DNA of 64,000 bases from the NCBI RefSeq assembly GCF_000189275.1, contig NZ_AEVT01000057.1:1-64000 (forward strand), read 5' to 3'. The notes under the pieces are model-generated. The model made no database searches and was not told the DNA's origin. It saw nothing but the letters and a program-made list of their open reading frames with translations. The stretch comes from Vibrio sinaloensis DSM 21326 (GTDB lineage Bacteria; Pseudomonadota; Gammaproteobacteria; Enterobacterales; Vibrionaceae). Every line of letters starts with the position of its first letter. Positions within the stretch are counted from its first letter, which is position 1. A program made the position numbers and the translations under genes. Of this stretch, positions 8,921 to 15,312 are shown in pieces.

Positions 8921-9766
8921 TTACACCACCTTTTTTAGCTCTGGTGTGAGCGAGTGGCCCTGTTGTCTGTCTAAATCTCGGCTAACAAGAACCATAGTGG
9001 CAACCGAGGTGTCGGCAACAAGCGCTTTATATTTAGCGATGTAGCGCGTGAAGTAGTTGTACATCATGACCGCTGGGATCGCAGCAATCAATCCGATTGC
9101 GGTTGCAAGTAACGCTTCAGCGATACCTGGTGCGACGACAACGAGCGTGGTACTTTTCGCTTTTGCGATGCCGATAAAAGCATTCATGATCCCCCACACG
9201 GTACCAAATAGCCCGACAAATGGGCTCACGGAACCTATCGTCGCTAAAACGCCAGTCAAGGAGGTCATCTTGCGTCCGAGTTCTGCTTGCACGCGTTCTA
9301 GTCTAAGTTGTACTCGCTCTTTTATTCCGTCTTCACTCGTAGCGCCTAAAGATGACATGTGCATTTCATGCTGTGCGGCTGTGATTAAAGCGATCTCGTT
9401 GCCTTTGTGCTGACTCAGTGCGTGTTCTGCATCAGTGAGGCTTTCGCTGACCACCAAATTCGCGAGTAACTTACGAGTACGCTGGTTAGCGAACATTACC
9501 TGAATTTGTTTTGTAAAGAAGACCGCCCAACAGGCGATGGAGGCGAGCAGTAAGGAAATCATCACTGCTTTTACAACCCAATCTGCAGCATGGTACATGC
9601 CCATGGGAGAGAGATCGTGGGTTATTAATGGATTAGATGGAGGAGCCAGTTGTTGTTCAGTTACGGGTTGATTAAGGGAAGCCGAGGTGTCGCCTTGCGC
9701 ACTCACCTGACAAGTAACGATCAGTAGAAAAAATGCTGACGATAGACGAAAAAAAAGCGTGTTCAT
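8921..9766 (-). CDS. exbB: ExbB-type proton-channel subunit with signal peptide
   Basis: A MotA/TolQ/ExbB-family protein of 281 residues from the chosen ATG at 9766. That start gives a clean signal peptide (MNTLFFRLSSAFFLLIVTC, cleavage near VSAQ), as in the longer ExbB subgroup. An upstream TTG (9799) and ATG (9787) are in frame but would bury the signal peptide. Three membrane segments follow. The conserved pore region reads VLATIGSVSPFVGLFGTVWG and GIAEALLATAIGLIAAIPAV. It heads exbB-exbD-tonB behind a copy of the locus-specific promoter motif. Confidence 0.94.
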   Translation of the reverse strand: MNTLFFRLSSAFFLLIVTCQVSAQGDTSASLNQPVTEQQLAPPSNPLITHDLSPMGMYHAADWVVKAVMISLLLASIACWAVFFTKQIQVMFANQRTRKLLANLVVSESLTDAEHALSQHKGNEIALITAAQHEMHMSSLGATSEDGIKERVQLRLERVQAELGRKMTSLTGVLATIGSVSPFVGLFGTVWGIMNAFIGIAKAKSTTLVVVAPGIAEALLATAIGLIAAIPAVMMYNYFTRYIAKYKALVADTSVATMVLVSRDLDRQQGHSLTPELKKVV

Positions 9767-9828
9767 TATAGTTGCTCGTTGGGTCATGTTAGGCAGCAAA
9801 CATCCATTTGCTGCATTGTTATAACAGA

Positions 9829-9858
9829 TACACCGAACGAGATTGCGAAGTCCGTAAT
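9829..9858 (-). promoter_or_regulatory. Predicted FecI-type sigma promoter upstream of exbB
   Basis: On the minus strand it reads ATTACGG (-35-like), with 16 nt between ACGG and CGGT, then CGGTGTA (-10-like). It is one of five copies in this locus. It shares ATCTCGTTCGGTGTA with the copy upstream of the receptor. The -35 tail (ACTTC) is the most divergent of the five. The predicted leader to the exbB ATG is about 55 nt. Confidence 0.65.
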
Positions 9859-9874
9859 CGCTAATGGAAAAAAG

Positions 9875-11347
9875 TTAAAATCTTTTGACCAGCTTAAGTG
9901 ACACTTCATTTTGCTGGTAGGTGTAAAGCCAGTCTACGTTACTTTCTACTCGCTTGTGGGTCCAACTTAATGAAGGTGTGATGCCATAGAAATTGAACAC
10001 GGGAGAGGACAAAATTAAGGTGTAATTCTGTTCTTGGTCATGACGCTTCTCATCTAAGAGGGCGCTAAACGCTTGGTAACGTCGGTCTCTGAAAGACGCA
10101 AAAAGACTGGCATCTATTAGTGAGTCAATGGATTTGTTGACACCAACGCGAGCGCCAACAACCTGATACGCGTGGACGCTTTGCTTGTTGCGTTTGTCTG
10201 TCCAGTCTACACCTCCAAAAAGTAGCCACTTATTCGATGTCTGATACCAAATGGTCGCAAGGGAAGAAAATTGCCAATCTGATTGATAGTGAAGTTGCTT
10301 AGGTAAATAGTCTTGATACTCTGCTTTTGTCTCAAATTTTATCGCACTTTGGCGATTGAGCGTCGCGAGCCAATCGACTTTGACGGCCGAACCCAAATAG
10401 AGAGTCTTGCCTCCAAACCCGTTGTATTCGAACTGAGGTGAGAGCGAAATGCGATGAGCTTGACTGTGATAGCTGTAACCGAGAGCGATACGTGAGGTGT
10501 TTTCGTTGTAATCTTCATGGTGACGGTACTGGCTGCCGTAGGTTTGTCCTTGTACAACAATGCCGTGGTGCCCGGATAAGGAGAAGCGTTTGTTTAAGCT
10601 GGCCTCATAATCAAGTCCGTATGCTCGCTCTTTGTCTGGAGTCACTCTATCGATAATGCATTGACCGACGTTGTCGCGCAGCAGGCAAGTGTAGCTTTCG
10701 GATGAACTGTTTAGGTTGTCGTTAAAAGAAGGGCCTAGGCTGAATGAGCCGCTCCAAGCATCTCGAGTGTTTAGCGCTAAAGTGAAGGCATCAATGGTTT
10801 TTCGTACACCTTCAGAACGTGGGTTATCAGCGGGTAGTGCGAGCGCTATTTCGTCAAACAGGCTTTGCGCATCAGAGTTTTTGTTGTTTTCAAACAAGAC
10901 TCGAGCGAGCTCTAGTTTTGCAGGTAAAAAGTCGGCTTGATAGACAAGTAATGCCGTGTACTCTTGCTCAGCTTTGGTTAGCTCACCTTTGACGCGGTAA
11001 ACACCACCTTGAGCGTAATGCACAAGTAACGGATCGGCGTGTTCAAATTGACGATATAGGTCAAGAAGGTCTTCAACAGAATCCCACTGTTGATTCTTGA
11101 CGGATAGATAGAGGGCTTGAGCGACTTGATTTGGGTCATTGAGGTCGATATTTAAAGGGGTCGCTGGCTGGGTGTTAGCTTGTTCCTTTTCTCGTTCTTC
11201 TTCAAGTATTTTGCTTTCTTTTTTTTGCGCGGTTAAGGCATCTTGCTGCTCAATTCTTAAGCGAGTATCTTGCGCGTCTGCGTAAAGGTGAGTTGAAAAG
11301 GGAATACTGCATAACATAAGCAGTGAAGTGGTGTAGTGGCGAGTCAT
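9875..11347 (-). CDS. Slam-family outer-membrane translocon (type XI secretion, DUF560)
   Basis: The protein has 490 residues from ATG 11347 (an in-frame TTG at 11362 is less likely; GGAA precedes the ATG). A signal peptide ends near residue 24 (STHLYADA). An N-terminal alpha-helical TPR-like domain (about 55-185) includes the Slam-like junction ALPADNPR, TIDAFTLALNTRDAW and SFSLGPSFNDNLN. A beta-barrel follows, ending in phenylalanine (LKLVKRF), the outer-membrane insertion signal. Slam proteins move TbpB-barrel lipoproteins or soluble haemophilins across the outer membrane. It sits directly downstream of a TbpB-barrel cargo gene, in one transcription unit, with a hairpin between them. Assignment rests on motifs and context, not a search. 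Confidence 0.88.
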   Translation of the reverse strand: MTRHYTTSLLMLCSIPFSTHLYADAQDTRLRIEQQDALTAQKKESKILEEEREKEQANTQPATPLNIDLNDPNQVAQALYLSVKNQQWDSVEDLLDLYRQFEHADPLLVHYAQGGVYRVKGELTKAEQEYTALLVYQADFLPAKLELARVLFENNKNSDAQSLFDEIALALPADNPRSEGVRKTIDAFTLALNTRDAWSGSFSLGPSFNDNLNSSSESYTCLLRDNVGQCIIDRVTPDKERAYGLDYEASLNKRFSLSGHHGIVVQGQTYGSQYRHHEDYNENTSRIALGYSYHSQAHRISLSPQFEYNGFGGKTLYLGSAVKVDWLATLNRQSAIKFETKAEYQDYLPKQLHYQSDWQFSSLATIWYQTSNKWLLFGGVDWTDKRNKQSVHAYQVVGARVGVNKSIDSLIDASLFASFRDRRYQAFSALLDEKRHDQEQNYTLILSSPVFNFYGITPSLSWTHKRVESNVDWLYTYQQNEVSLKLVKRF

Positions 11348-11361
11348 TATCGATTCCAACA

Positions 11362-11390
11362 AGAAAAAAGAAGCAGCAGGCGCTGCTTCT
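11362..11390 (-). terminator. Hairpin/attenuator between cargo and Slam genes
   Basis: A 9-bp stem AGAAGCAGC/GCTGCTTCT with a 4-nt loop lies 18 nt past the cargo stop codon. On the minus strand it is followed by TTTTTTCTT. There is no promoter motif in the 61-nt gap, so Slam is probably expressed by read-through. This would give abundant cargo and less translocon. Confidence 0.7.
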
Positions 11391-11408
11391 TATCAGTGAC
11401 TTAATGCG

Positions 11409-12140
11409 TTATTTCTTTTCACCACCAAAGGCTGTGTCTAGGTCGCTGTTTTCAGTAAATGTTGCGATACCAGCAAGTGACGCAGCGTTAGCACCAAAGA
11501 AGTGACCTTGTGAAGCACCCTGAGTTGTAACGCCAGCTAGAGTTGCTTCCGCTGTTCCTGCAAATGACGCGGTTGCCGCATCAATGTTACTGTTAACTTT
11601 AACCGTCAAAGCAGTGTTAGACATGTTGCCGCTTAAAGTTTGCGCGCCGAAGTCGGCGTTGATTGTACCCGTCAGCTTGTTAGCACCGCTGAACTTGTTG
11701 ATACCAGTAATGTTGTATGAAGCTGTACCGCTAGTCGGTACTGTTGTGCCTGTATCATCACCGATGTAGTAAACCGTGCGGTTTTCAAAACTTTCGTCTT
11801 GCGTACCTTGGTACCACTCACCAAACCAAATGTCTTGGTTAGCAACTTGAACAAAATTGTAATGGGAAGAGCCAAAGTGTTTGCTACCAGAAGTATGTAC
11901 GCCGTCATTACGGTAGTCGCTGCTAAAGACGTTACCCGCTAAGCCTTCAAAGTCGACGGTTTTGTCTGCCGCAGACCCAATACCAGCTTTGCCTGTTGAG
12001 TGGAAAAACGGGACCCATATTTTTGATTCGCCAACTGTACGTAAAGAGTCGTCGCTAATCGCACCGTCAAAACCAGCTTGAGCGAGAGGGCTAAGACCTA
12101 GAAAGGCAGCTGCAATCCATGAAAGTTGAATAGGTTTCAT
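11409..12140 (-). CDS. Slam-dependent secreted TbpB-barrel protein (haemophilin-like cargo)
   Basis: The 243-residue protein has a signal peptide cleaved near SPLAQA/GFDG (about residue 22). It contains no cysteine at all, so it cannot be a lipoprotein and should be released as a soluble protein. The mature N-terminal half is rich in His, Gly, Ser and aromatics (HTSGSKHFGSSHYNF), as in the ligand-binding handle of haemophilins. The C-terminal half is a TbpB-type small barrel: TVYYIGDDTGTTVPTSGTA, then GTINADFGAQTLSGN, and the typical closing motif GHFFGANAASLAGIA with a terminal AFGG. Haemophilins bind haem and hand it to a TonB receptor. Here the ligand is not known. The Slam gene follows directly. 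Confidence 0.82.
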   Translation of the reverse strand: MKPIQLSWIAAAFLGLSPLAQAGFDGAISDDSLRTVGESKIWVPFFHSTGKAGIGSAADKTVDFEGLAGNVFSSDYRNDGVHTSGSKHFGSSHYNFVQVANQDIWFGEWYQGTQDESFENRTVYYIGDDTGTTVPTSGTASYNITGINKFSGANKLTGTINADFGAQTLSGNMSNTALTVKVNSNIDAATASFAGTAEATLAGVTTQGASQGHFFGANAASLAGIATFTENSDLDTAFGGEKK

Positions 12141-12177
12141 TTTTTATTCCTTTTGATTTGGGATCTAATTTTGTGAG

Positions 12178-12229
12178 TGAAACCGAACAAGCTGTCCGGT
12201 GCGCGCGACAGACATCTCGCTCGGTTTCA
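12178..12229 (-). promoter_or_regulatory. 5'-terminal mRNA hairpin in the cargo leader
   Basis: The perfect 9-bp outer stem TGAAACCGA (12178-12186) pairs with TCGGTTTCA (12221-12229), with an inner CTGTC/GACAG helix. If the predicted promoter at 12235-12264 is used, transcription starts about 12228-12230. The hairpin would then sit at the very 5' end of the cargo mRNA, like the stabilising stem of ompA. The ribosome site AAGGAA lies well downstream and stays free. Function is inference. Confidence 0.55.
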
Positions 12230-12234
12230 TTGGG

Positions 12235-12264
12235 TATACCGAAGCGGTGATGAAAACCCGTAAT
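12235..12264 (-). promoter_or_regulatory. Predicted FecI-type sigma promoter upstream of the cargo gene
   Basis: The minus strand reads ATTACGGGTTTTC, with 16 nt between ACGG and CGGT, then CGGTATA. It lies immediately downstream of the terminator that ends the preceding PKD lipoprotein gene. The predicted leader is about 90 nt and holds the hairpin described separately. Confidence 0.75.
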
Positions 12265-12271
12265 CAAAAAC

Positions 12272-12300
12272 AAAAAAACGCTCAAATTGTTTGAGCGTTT
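12272..12300 (-). terminator. Intrinsic terminator after PKD lipoprotein 1
   Basis: 11-bp stem AAACGCTCAAA/TTTGAGCGTTT (12276-12286 with 12290-12300) followed on the minus strand by a run of seven T. It isolates the lipoprotein gene from the cargo gene downstream. Confidence 0.85.
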
Positions 12301-12318
12301 AAAATAGGGGGGAGAAAG

Positions 12319-13698
12319 TTATTGGCTGATAAACTGATAGCTAGAGCCCACCCGCTCAACCATTGTAAAGTCGTTGGGTCCATTCAAACTCCAGGCGAGT
12401 GCAAACGTCGGCCGAGTGTGTTGCCCGCCTGTGGGTGGGACGAGAAACCTCAGAGTTTCCCGGCTGCCCGCTGCGATGACGTAAACGTCGTTTTCACGAA
12501 TCGTAGCAAAGTCGGTTTTGATTACAGGTAAAACGACATTACTGGCGTCACCGACGGAGGTAGCTGTGATTGTGATGTCTCTGCCGACGGCTTCAAATGT
12601 GTAGCTGCCCAGCTCGTAGTAGTCGGGCAGGGCACCAGTTTGCTGGGTTTTATCTATCGTCAGGTTTTGCTTGAAAGGAAGAAGCAGCGGTTCACTCGCT
12701 TGGTCGAGGAAGACTTTCGCATGTGGACCATTGAGTGGGGCAACACGAACGTATGTGGCTCTGTATGGGAAGTCACTAAACTCGCCGTCACTGACTTCAA
12801 CGGTTGCGGCAAATTCTCCACTCACATCGGCCACATAGCTGGTGACCGCTGCAGATGGGTCATTAATCACGGCGTTAGAGCCGTCTGGCTTGACGGTAAA
12901 GCTCCACTTAAAGGTCATCGGGTCAGAGTTTGGATCCCGACTTAAGCTTGCGTCAAGCGGTATGGTCATGCCTTCTATCGCCAGCATTGCAGACCCCACC
13001 TCCGCAACAGGGGGTAAGTTTTCGTAGTAGAAGGAAACGGTTGTCGTATCACTCACACTGTCGTAACCGTCTGTGACGGTCACTTTTACCTGATAGTCTC
13101 CCACTGTATCTGTGGTTAATCGAGCAAACTCGTTGTTTGGAGTGTCCAATTGAGGTTGACTGCCCTCAGGCTGATCGATGATCTCCCAAGTAAAGTAGAG
13201 CTGATCGCCATCGGCATCTCGAGCTCCCGAGTTTAGAAAGTAGTATTTGGCTAAATTTTCACTTTGATCTTGCCAGAGGTTGATCGTCGGTGGAGAGTTA
13301 TCCTCTTTGGCTATTGCAACAATCTTGACTTGGTTAGGGCGGCTGGTGGTTTTACCATCACTCACGACGAGTTCGAGCAGGTAGGTCCCAATCTCGTCGG
13401 CAACAAAGCTTGGGTTGACGGCCTTAGTATTTTCGAGTGCGGTTGAACTGCCATGAGGCGTTGAAACGAACCGCCATTGGTAGGTAATGAGATCCTTGTC
13501 GTAGTCAACACTGGACGTACCGTCGAGTTGTACGCGCTCGCCTTGTTTAACTTGCTGATTAATACCAGCAATCGCAATCGGCGCTTTATTGGTGGTTACA
13601 TTATCAGATGTTTGAGTTGAGCTCCCAGAGCCACCATTACAACCTGTAACGAGCAGCCCAGAAGCAAGGAAGAAAGCCAACTGAGTGTTTTTGTTCAT
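12319..13698 (-). CDS. PKD-repeat lipoprotein 1 of the secretion/receptor locus
   Basis: The protein has 459 residues from ATG 13698, which has GGA 7 nt upstream; an in-frame upstream ATG at 13728 would spoil the signal peptide. The lipobox VTGC puts the acylated cysteine at residue 20, followed by Asn-Gly-Gly. Three PKD-like Ig domains follow (AGINQQVKQGERVQLDGTSS, then DGDQLYFTWEI, then LDASLSRDPNSDPMTFKWSF). A C-terminal ~135-residue domain contains YYELGSYTFEAVGRD and FALAWSLN, shared with the next lipoprotein. It has its own promoter motif and terminator. PKD domains are protein-interaction or spacer modules. Its role here is unknown; a surface partner for the receptor or cargo is a guess. 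Confidence 0.85.
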   Translation of the reverse strand: MNKNTQLAFFLASGLLVTGCNGGSGSSTQTSDNVTTNKAPIAIAGINQQVKQGERVQLDGTSSVDYDKDLITYQWRFVSTPHGSSTALENTKAVNPSFVADEIGTYLLELVVSDGKTTSRPNQVKIVAIAKEDNSPPTINLWQDQSENLAKYYFLNSGARDADGDQLYFTWEIIDQPEGSQPQLDTPNNEFARLTTDTVGDYQVKVTVTDGYDSVSDTTTVSFYYENLPPVAEVGSAMLAIEGMTIPLDASLSRDPNSDPMTFKWSFTVKPDGSNAVINDPSAAVTSYVADVSGEFAATVEVSDGEFSDFPYRATYVRVAPLNGPHAKVFLDQASEPLLLPFKQNLTIDKTQQTGALPDYYELGSYTFEAVGRDITITATSVGDASNVVLPVIKTDFATIRENDVYVIAAGSRETLRFLVPPTGGQHTRPTFALAWSLNGPNDFTMVERVGSSYQFISQ

Positions 13699-13759
13699 TT
13701 TATATTCCATTACTAACGCAAATCCCATCTTAATTACGGGCGCATCATCTCTTTCCCTC

Positions 13760-13789
13760 TATACCGGATGAGTTGAGAAAAACCGTAAA
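13760..13789 (-). promoter_or_regulatory. Predicted FecI-type sigma promoter upstream of PKD lipoprotein 1
   Basis: The minus strand reads TTTACGGTTTTTC, with 16 nt between ACGG and CGGT, then CGGTATA. It abuts the terminator of the upstream lipoprotein gene. The leader is about 55 nt. Confidence 0.75.
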
Positions 13790-13816
13790 AAAAAGCGCGG
13801 AAATCCGCGCTTTTTT
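13787..13816 (-). terminator. Intrinsic terminator after PKD lipoprotein 2
   Basis: 12-bp stem AAAAAAGCGCGG/CCGCGCTTTTTT (13789-13800 with 13805-13816), loop AAAT, with a T-run on the minus strand. It lies 14 nt past the stop codon and directly touches the next promoter motif. Confidence 0.88.
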
Positions 13817-13830
13817 GAATTTGGGTGGTT

Positions 13831-15171
13831 TTAGTTAGAAGTGAATAGATAGGCAACGTTTACAAAACGCAATTCAGCTAGGTTAAATGTAATCGCATAG
13901 GACATCTGGGTCGCTTGCCCTAAGGTCGGTTTTGCATACATTTTTATGCGAGCCTTATCTCCCGCATAGAGAGTCTGTCCTTTCTCAAGTCCTGTCAATT
14001 TCCCCTCAATGAGTGCATTCGCCTCTAACGCTGTAGTCTCTTCAATGGCATAGTCTCGACCTTTGGCCTCGACCGTAAACTCGCCAAGGAGGATGTATTC
14101 TGGAGCATCGCCTTCGATAGTCATGTTGACGGTGACCATGTTAATGACGGTACCAACGCTTTGGGGCTGCGAATCATCCATTACAAACAACAGATCACTT
14201 GAACCGACTTCAGTCGCCGTAATTCTCACATAGTCAGTGTTACTGTTAAATTCACCATCAGAGGTTGTTAAAGCGACCACATAGTCACCAATAAGATCTG
14301 GGGTAAAGCTTGGTTGCGCTTCGGTAGTGCTGCTTAGTTGAGCTGTACTGTTTTCAGGCTTAGAGACGAACTGCCACGTGTAGGTGATTGCATCGTCATT
14401 GCCATCAAAGCTGGCTGAGCCATCGAGTTGAGCCTGTGCGCCGAGTTCAAATGTTTGCGGGTTACCTGCGATGGCAACAGGCGCTACATTTTCTGCGGAG
14501 TAGCGTAATGTAAATTCTTTCTCCGTTGCCTCGTAGCCGTCATTCACGGTTAAGCGTAACGTATAGTCGCCAGCTGTTTTTGCGAAGAACTGAGCTGAAG
14601 AACTATCACTGCCCGTTAATTTTGTATCAGCGCCTTCTGGTTCAGAGGTGATTTCCCATTGATACTTGAGAATATCCCCATCGGCATCATAGCTATTCGA
14701 ATTGAGAGAGATGGTTTGTTCTAAGGCAAGCGCGTTTGGTGTTTCCAGCATAATTACCGGTGGAACATTGGTGTTTTCGTCGCTGACTTCAATGTTGTAA
14801 GAGGTAGTGTGACGATTGTCTCCAGCTGTTGCGGTTAATTCGACCGTGTAGTTACCAGCGAGATCTGGCGCAAAGTAGGGGGCGACAGCCATTGAGTCAT
14901 TCAGTGCAGCAGTACTTCCGTCTGGCTTTGCGGTAATTGACCAGTTATAACTGAGCATAGAATCGGTGTCGCCTTGGCTAGAAGCGCCATCTAATCGAAC
15001 TCGGTCACCGATTTTAGCGTAGCTGCGAGCGGCAATGATAGCCGTACTGTTTGATTTCACTTCTGGAGTGTTATCGGCATTGTCAGAGCCACCACCGCCA
15101 CCACAAGCGATTAAGGCTGGAATAGAAAGTGAGAGTAAGGTCCATTTAAATGTTGACTTCATTGAGTTCAT
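13831..15171 (-). CDS. PKD-repeat lipoprotein 2 of the secretion/receptor locus
   Basis: The 446-residue protein has lipobox LIAC with Cys23 followed by a Gly-rich linker (CGGGGGSDN). Three PKD-like domains carry the repeated DGASS, DADGDILKYQWEI and LDGSASFDGNDDAITYTWQF signatures. The C-terminal domain (YILLGEFTVEAKGRD, then MSYAITFNLA) is clearly related to that of PKD lipoprotein 1. The two genes are therefore diverged tandem duplicates with the same architecture. It has its own sigma-type promoter and terminator. The protein is expected to be anchored in the outer membrane; which face is not evident. The function is not recognised. Confidence 0.85.
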   Translation of the reverse strand: MNSMKSTFKWTLLSLSIPALIACGGGGGSDNADNTPEVKSNSTAIIAARSYAKIGDRVRLDGASSQGDTDSMLSYNWSITAKPDGSTAALNDSMAVAPYFAPDLAGNYTVELTATAGDNRHTTSYNIEVSDENTNVPPVIMLETPNALALEQTISLNSNSYDADGDILKYQWEITSEPEGADTKLTGSDSSSAQFFAKTAGDYTLRLTVNDGYEATEKEFTLRYSAENVAPVAIAGNPQTFELGAQAQLDGSASFDGNDDAITYTWQFVSKPENSTAQLSSTTEAQPSFTPDLIGDYVVALTTSDGEFNSNTDYVRITATEVGSSDLLFVMDDSQPQSVGTVINMVTVNMTIEGDAPEYILLGEFTVEAKGRDYAIEETTALEANALIEGKLTGLEKGQTLYAGDKARIKMYAKPTLGQATQMSYAITFNLAELRFVNVAYLFTSN

Positions 15172-15244
15172 CCTAAAGTTCTGTATGCGTCTGCGTTGTT
15201 CTTAGAGCTAAGCGAGCAGAGTCGAATTATTAAGTTTCACTGCT

Positions 15245-15274
15245 GTTACCGTGTGAAAATGGAAAACCCGTAAT
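15245..15274 (-). promoter_or_regulatory. Predicted FecI-type sigma promoter upstream of PKD lipoprotein 2
   Basis: The minus strand reads ATTACGGGTTTTC, with 16 nt between ACGG and CGGT, then CGGTAAC. It is the weakest -10 match of the five but has exact spacing. It lies just downstream of the receptor gene's terminator. Confidence 0.68.
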
Positions 15275-15282
15275 GCAGATAG

Positions 15283-15309
15283 AAAAAAACGCCTCAAATA
15301 AGGCGTTTT
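15283..15309 (-). terminator. Intrinsic terminator after the TonB-dependent receptor
   Basis: 9-bp stem AAAACGCCT/AGGCGTTTT (15286-15294 with 15301-15309), 6-nt loop, then a T-run on the minus strand. Confidence 0.87.
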
Positions 15310-15312
15310 AGT

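Noticed and set aside
12163..12229. A 21-codon leader peptide (MKPSEMSV...) inside the cargo 5' hairpin
   Set aside because: The frame exists but has no ribosome site and its ATG would be within a few bases of the predicted transcript start.
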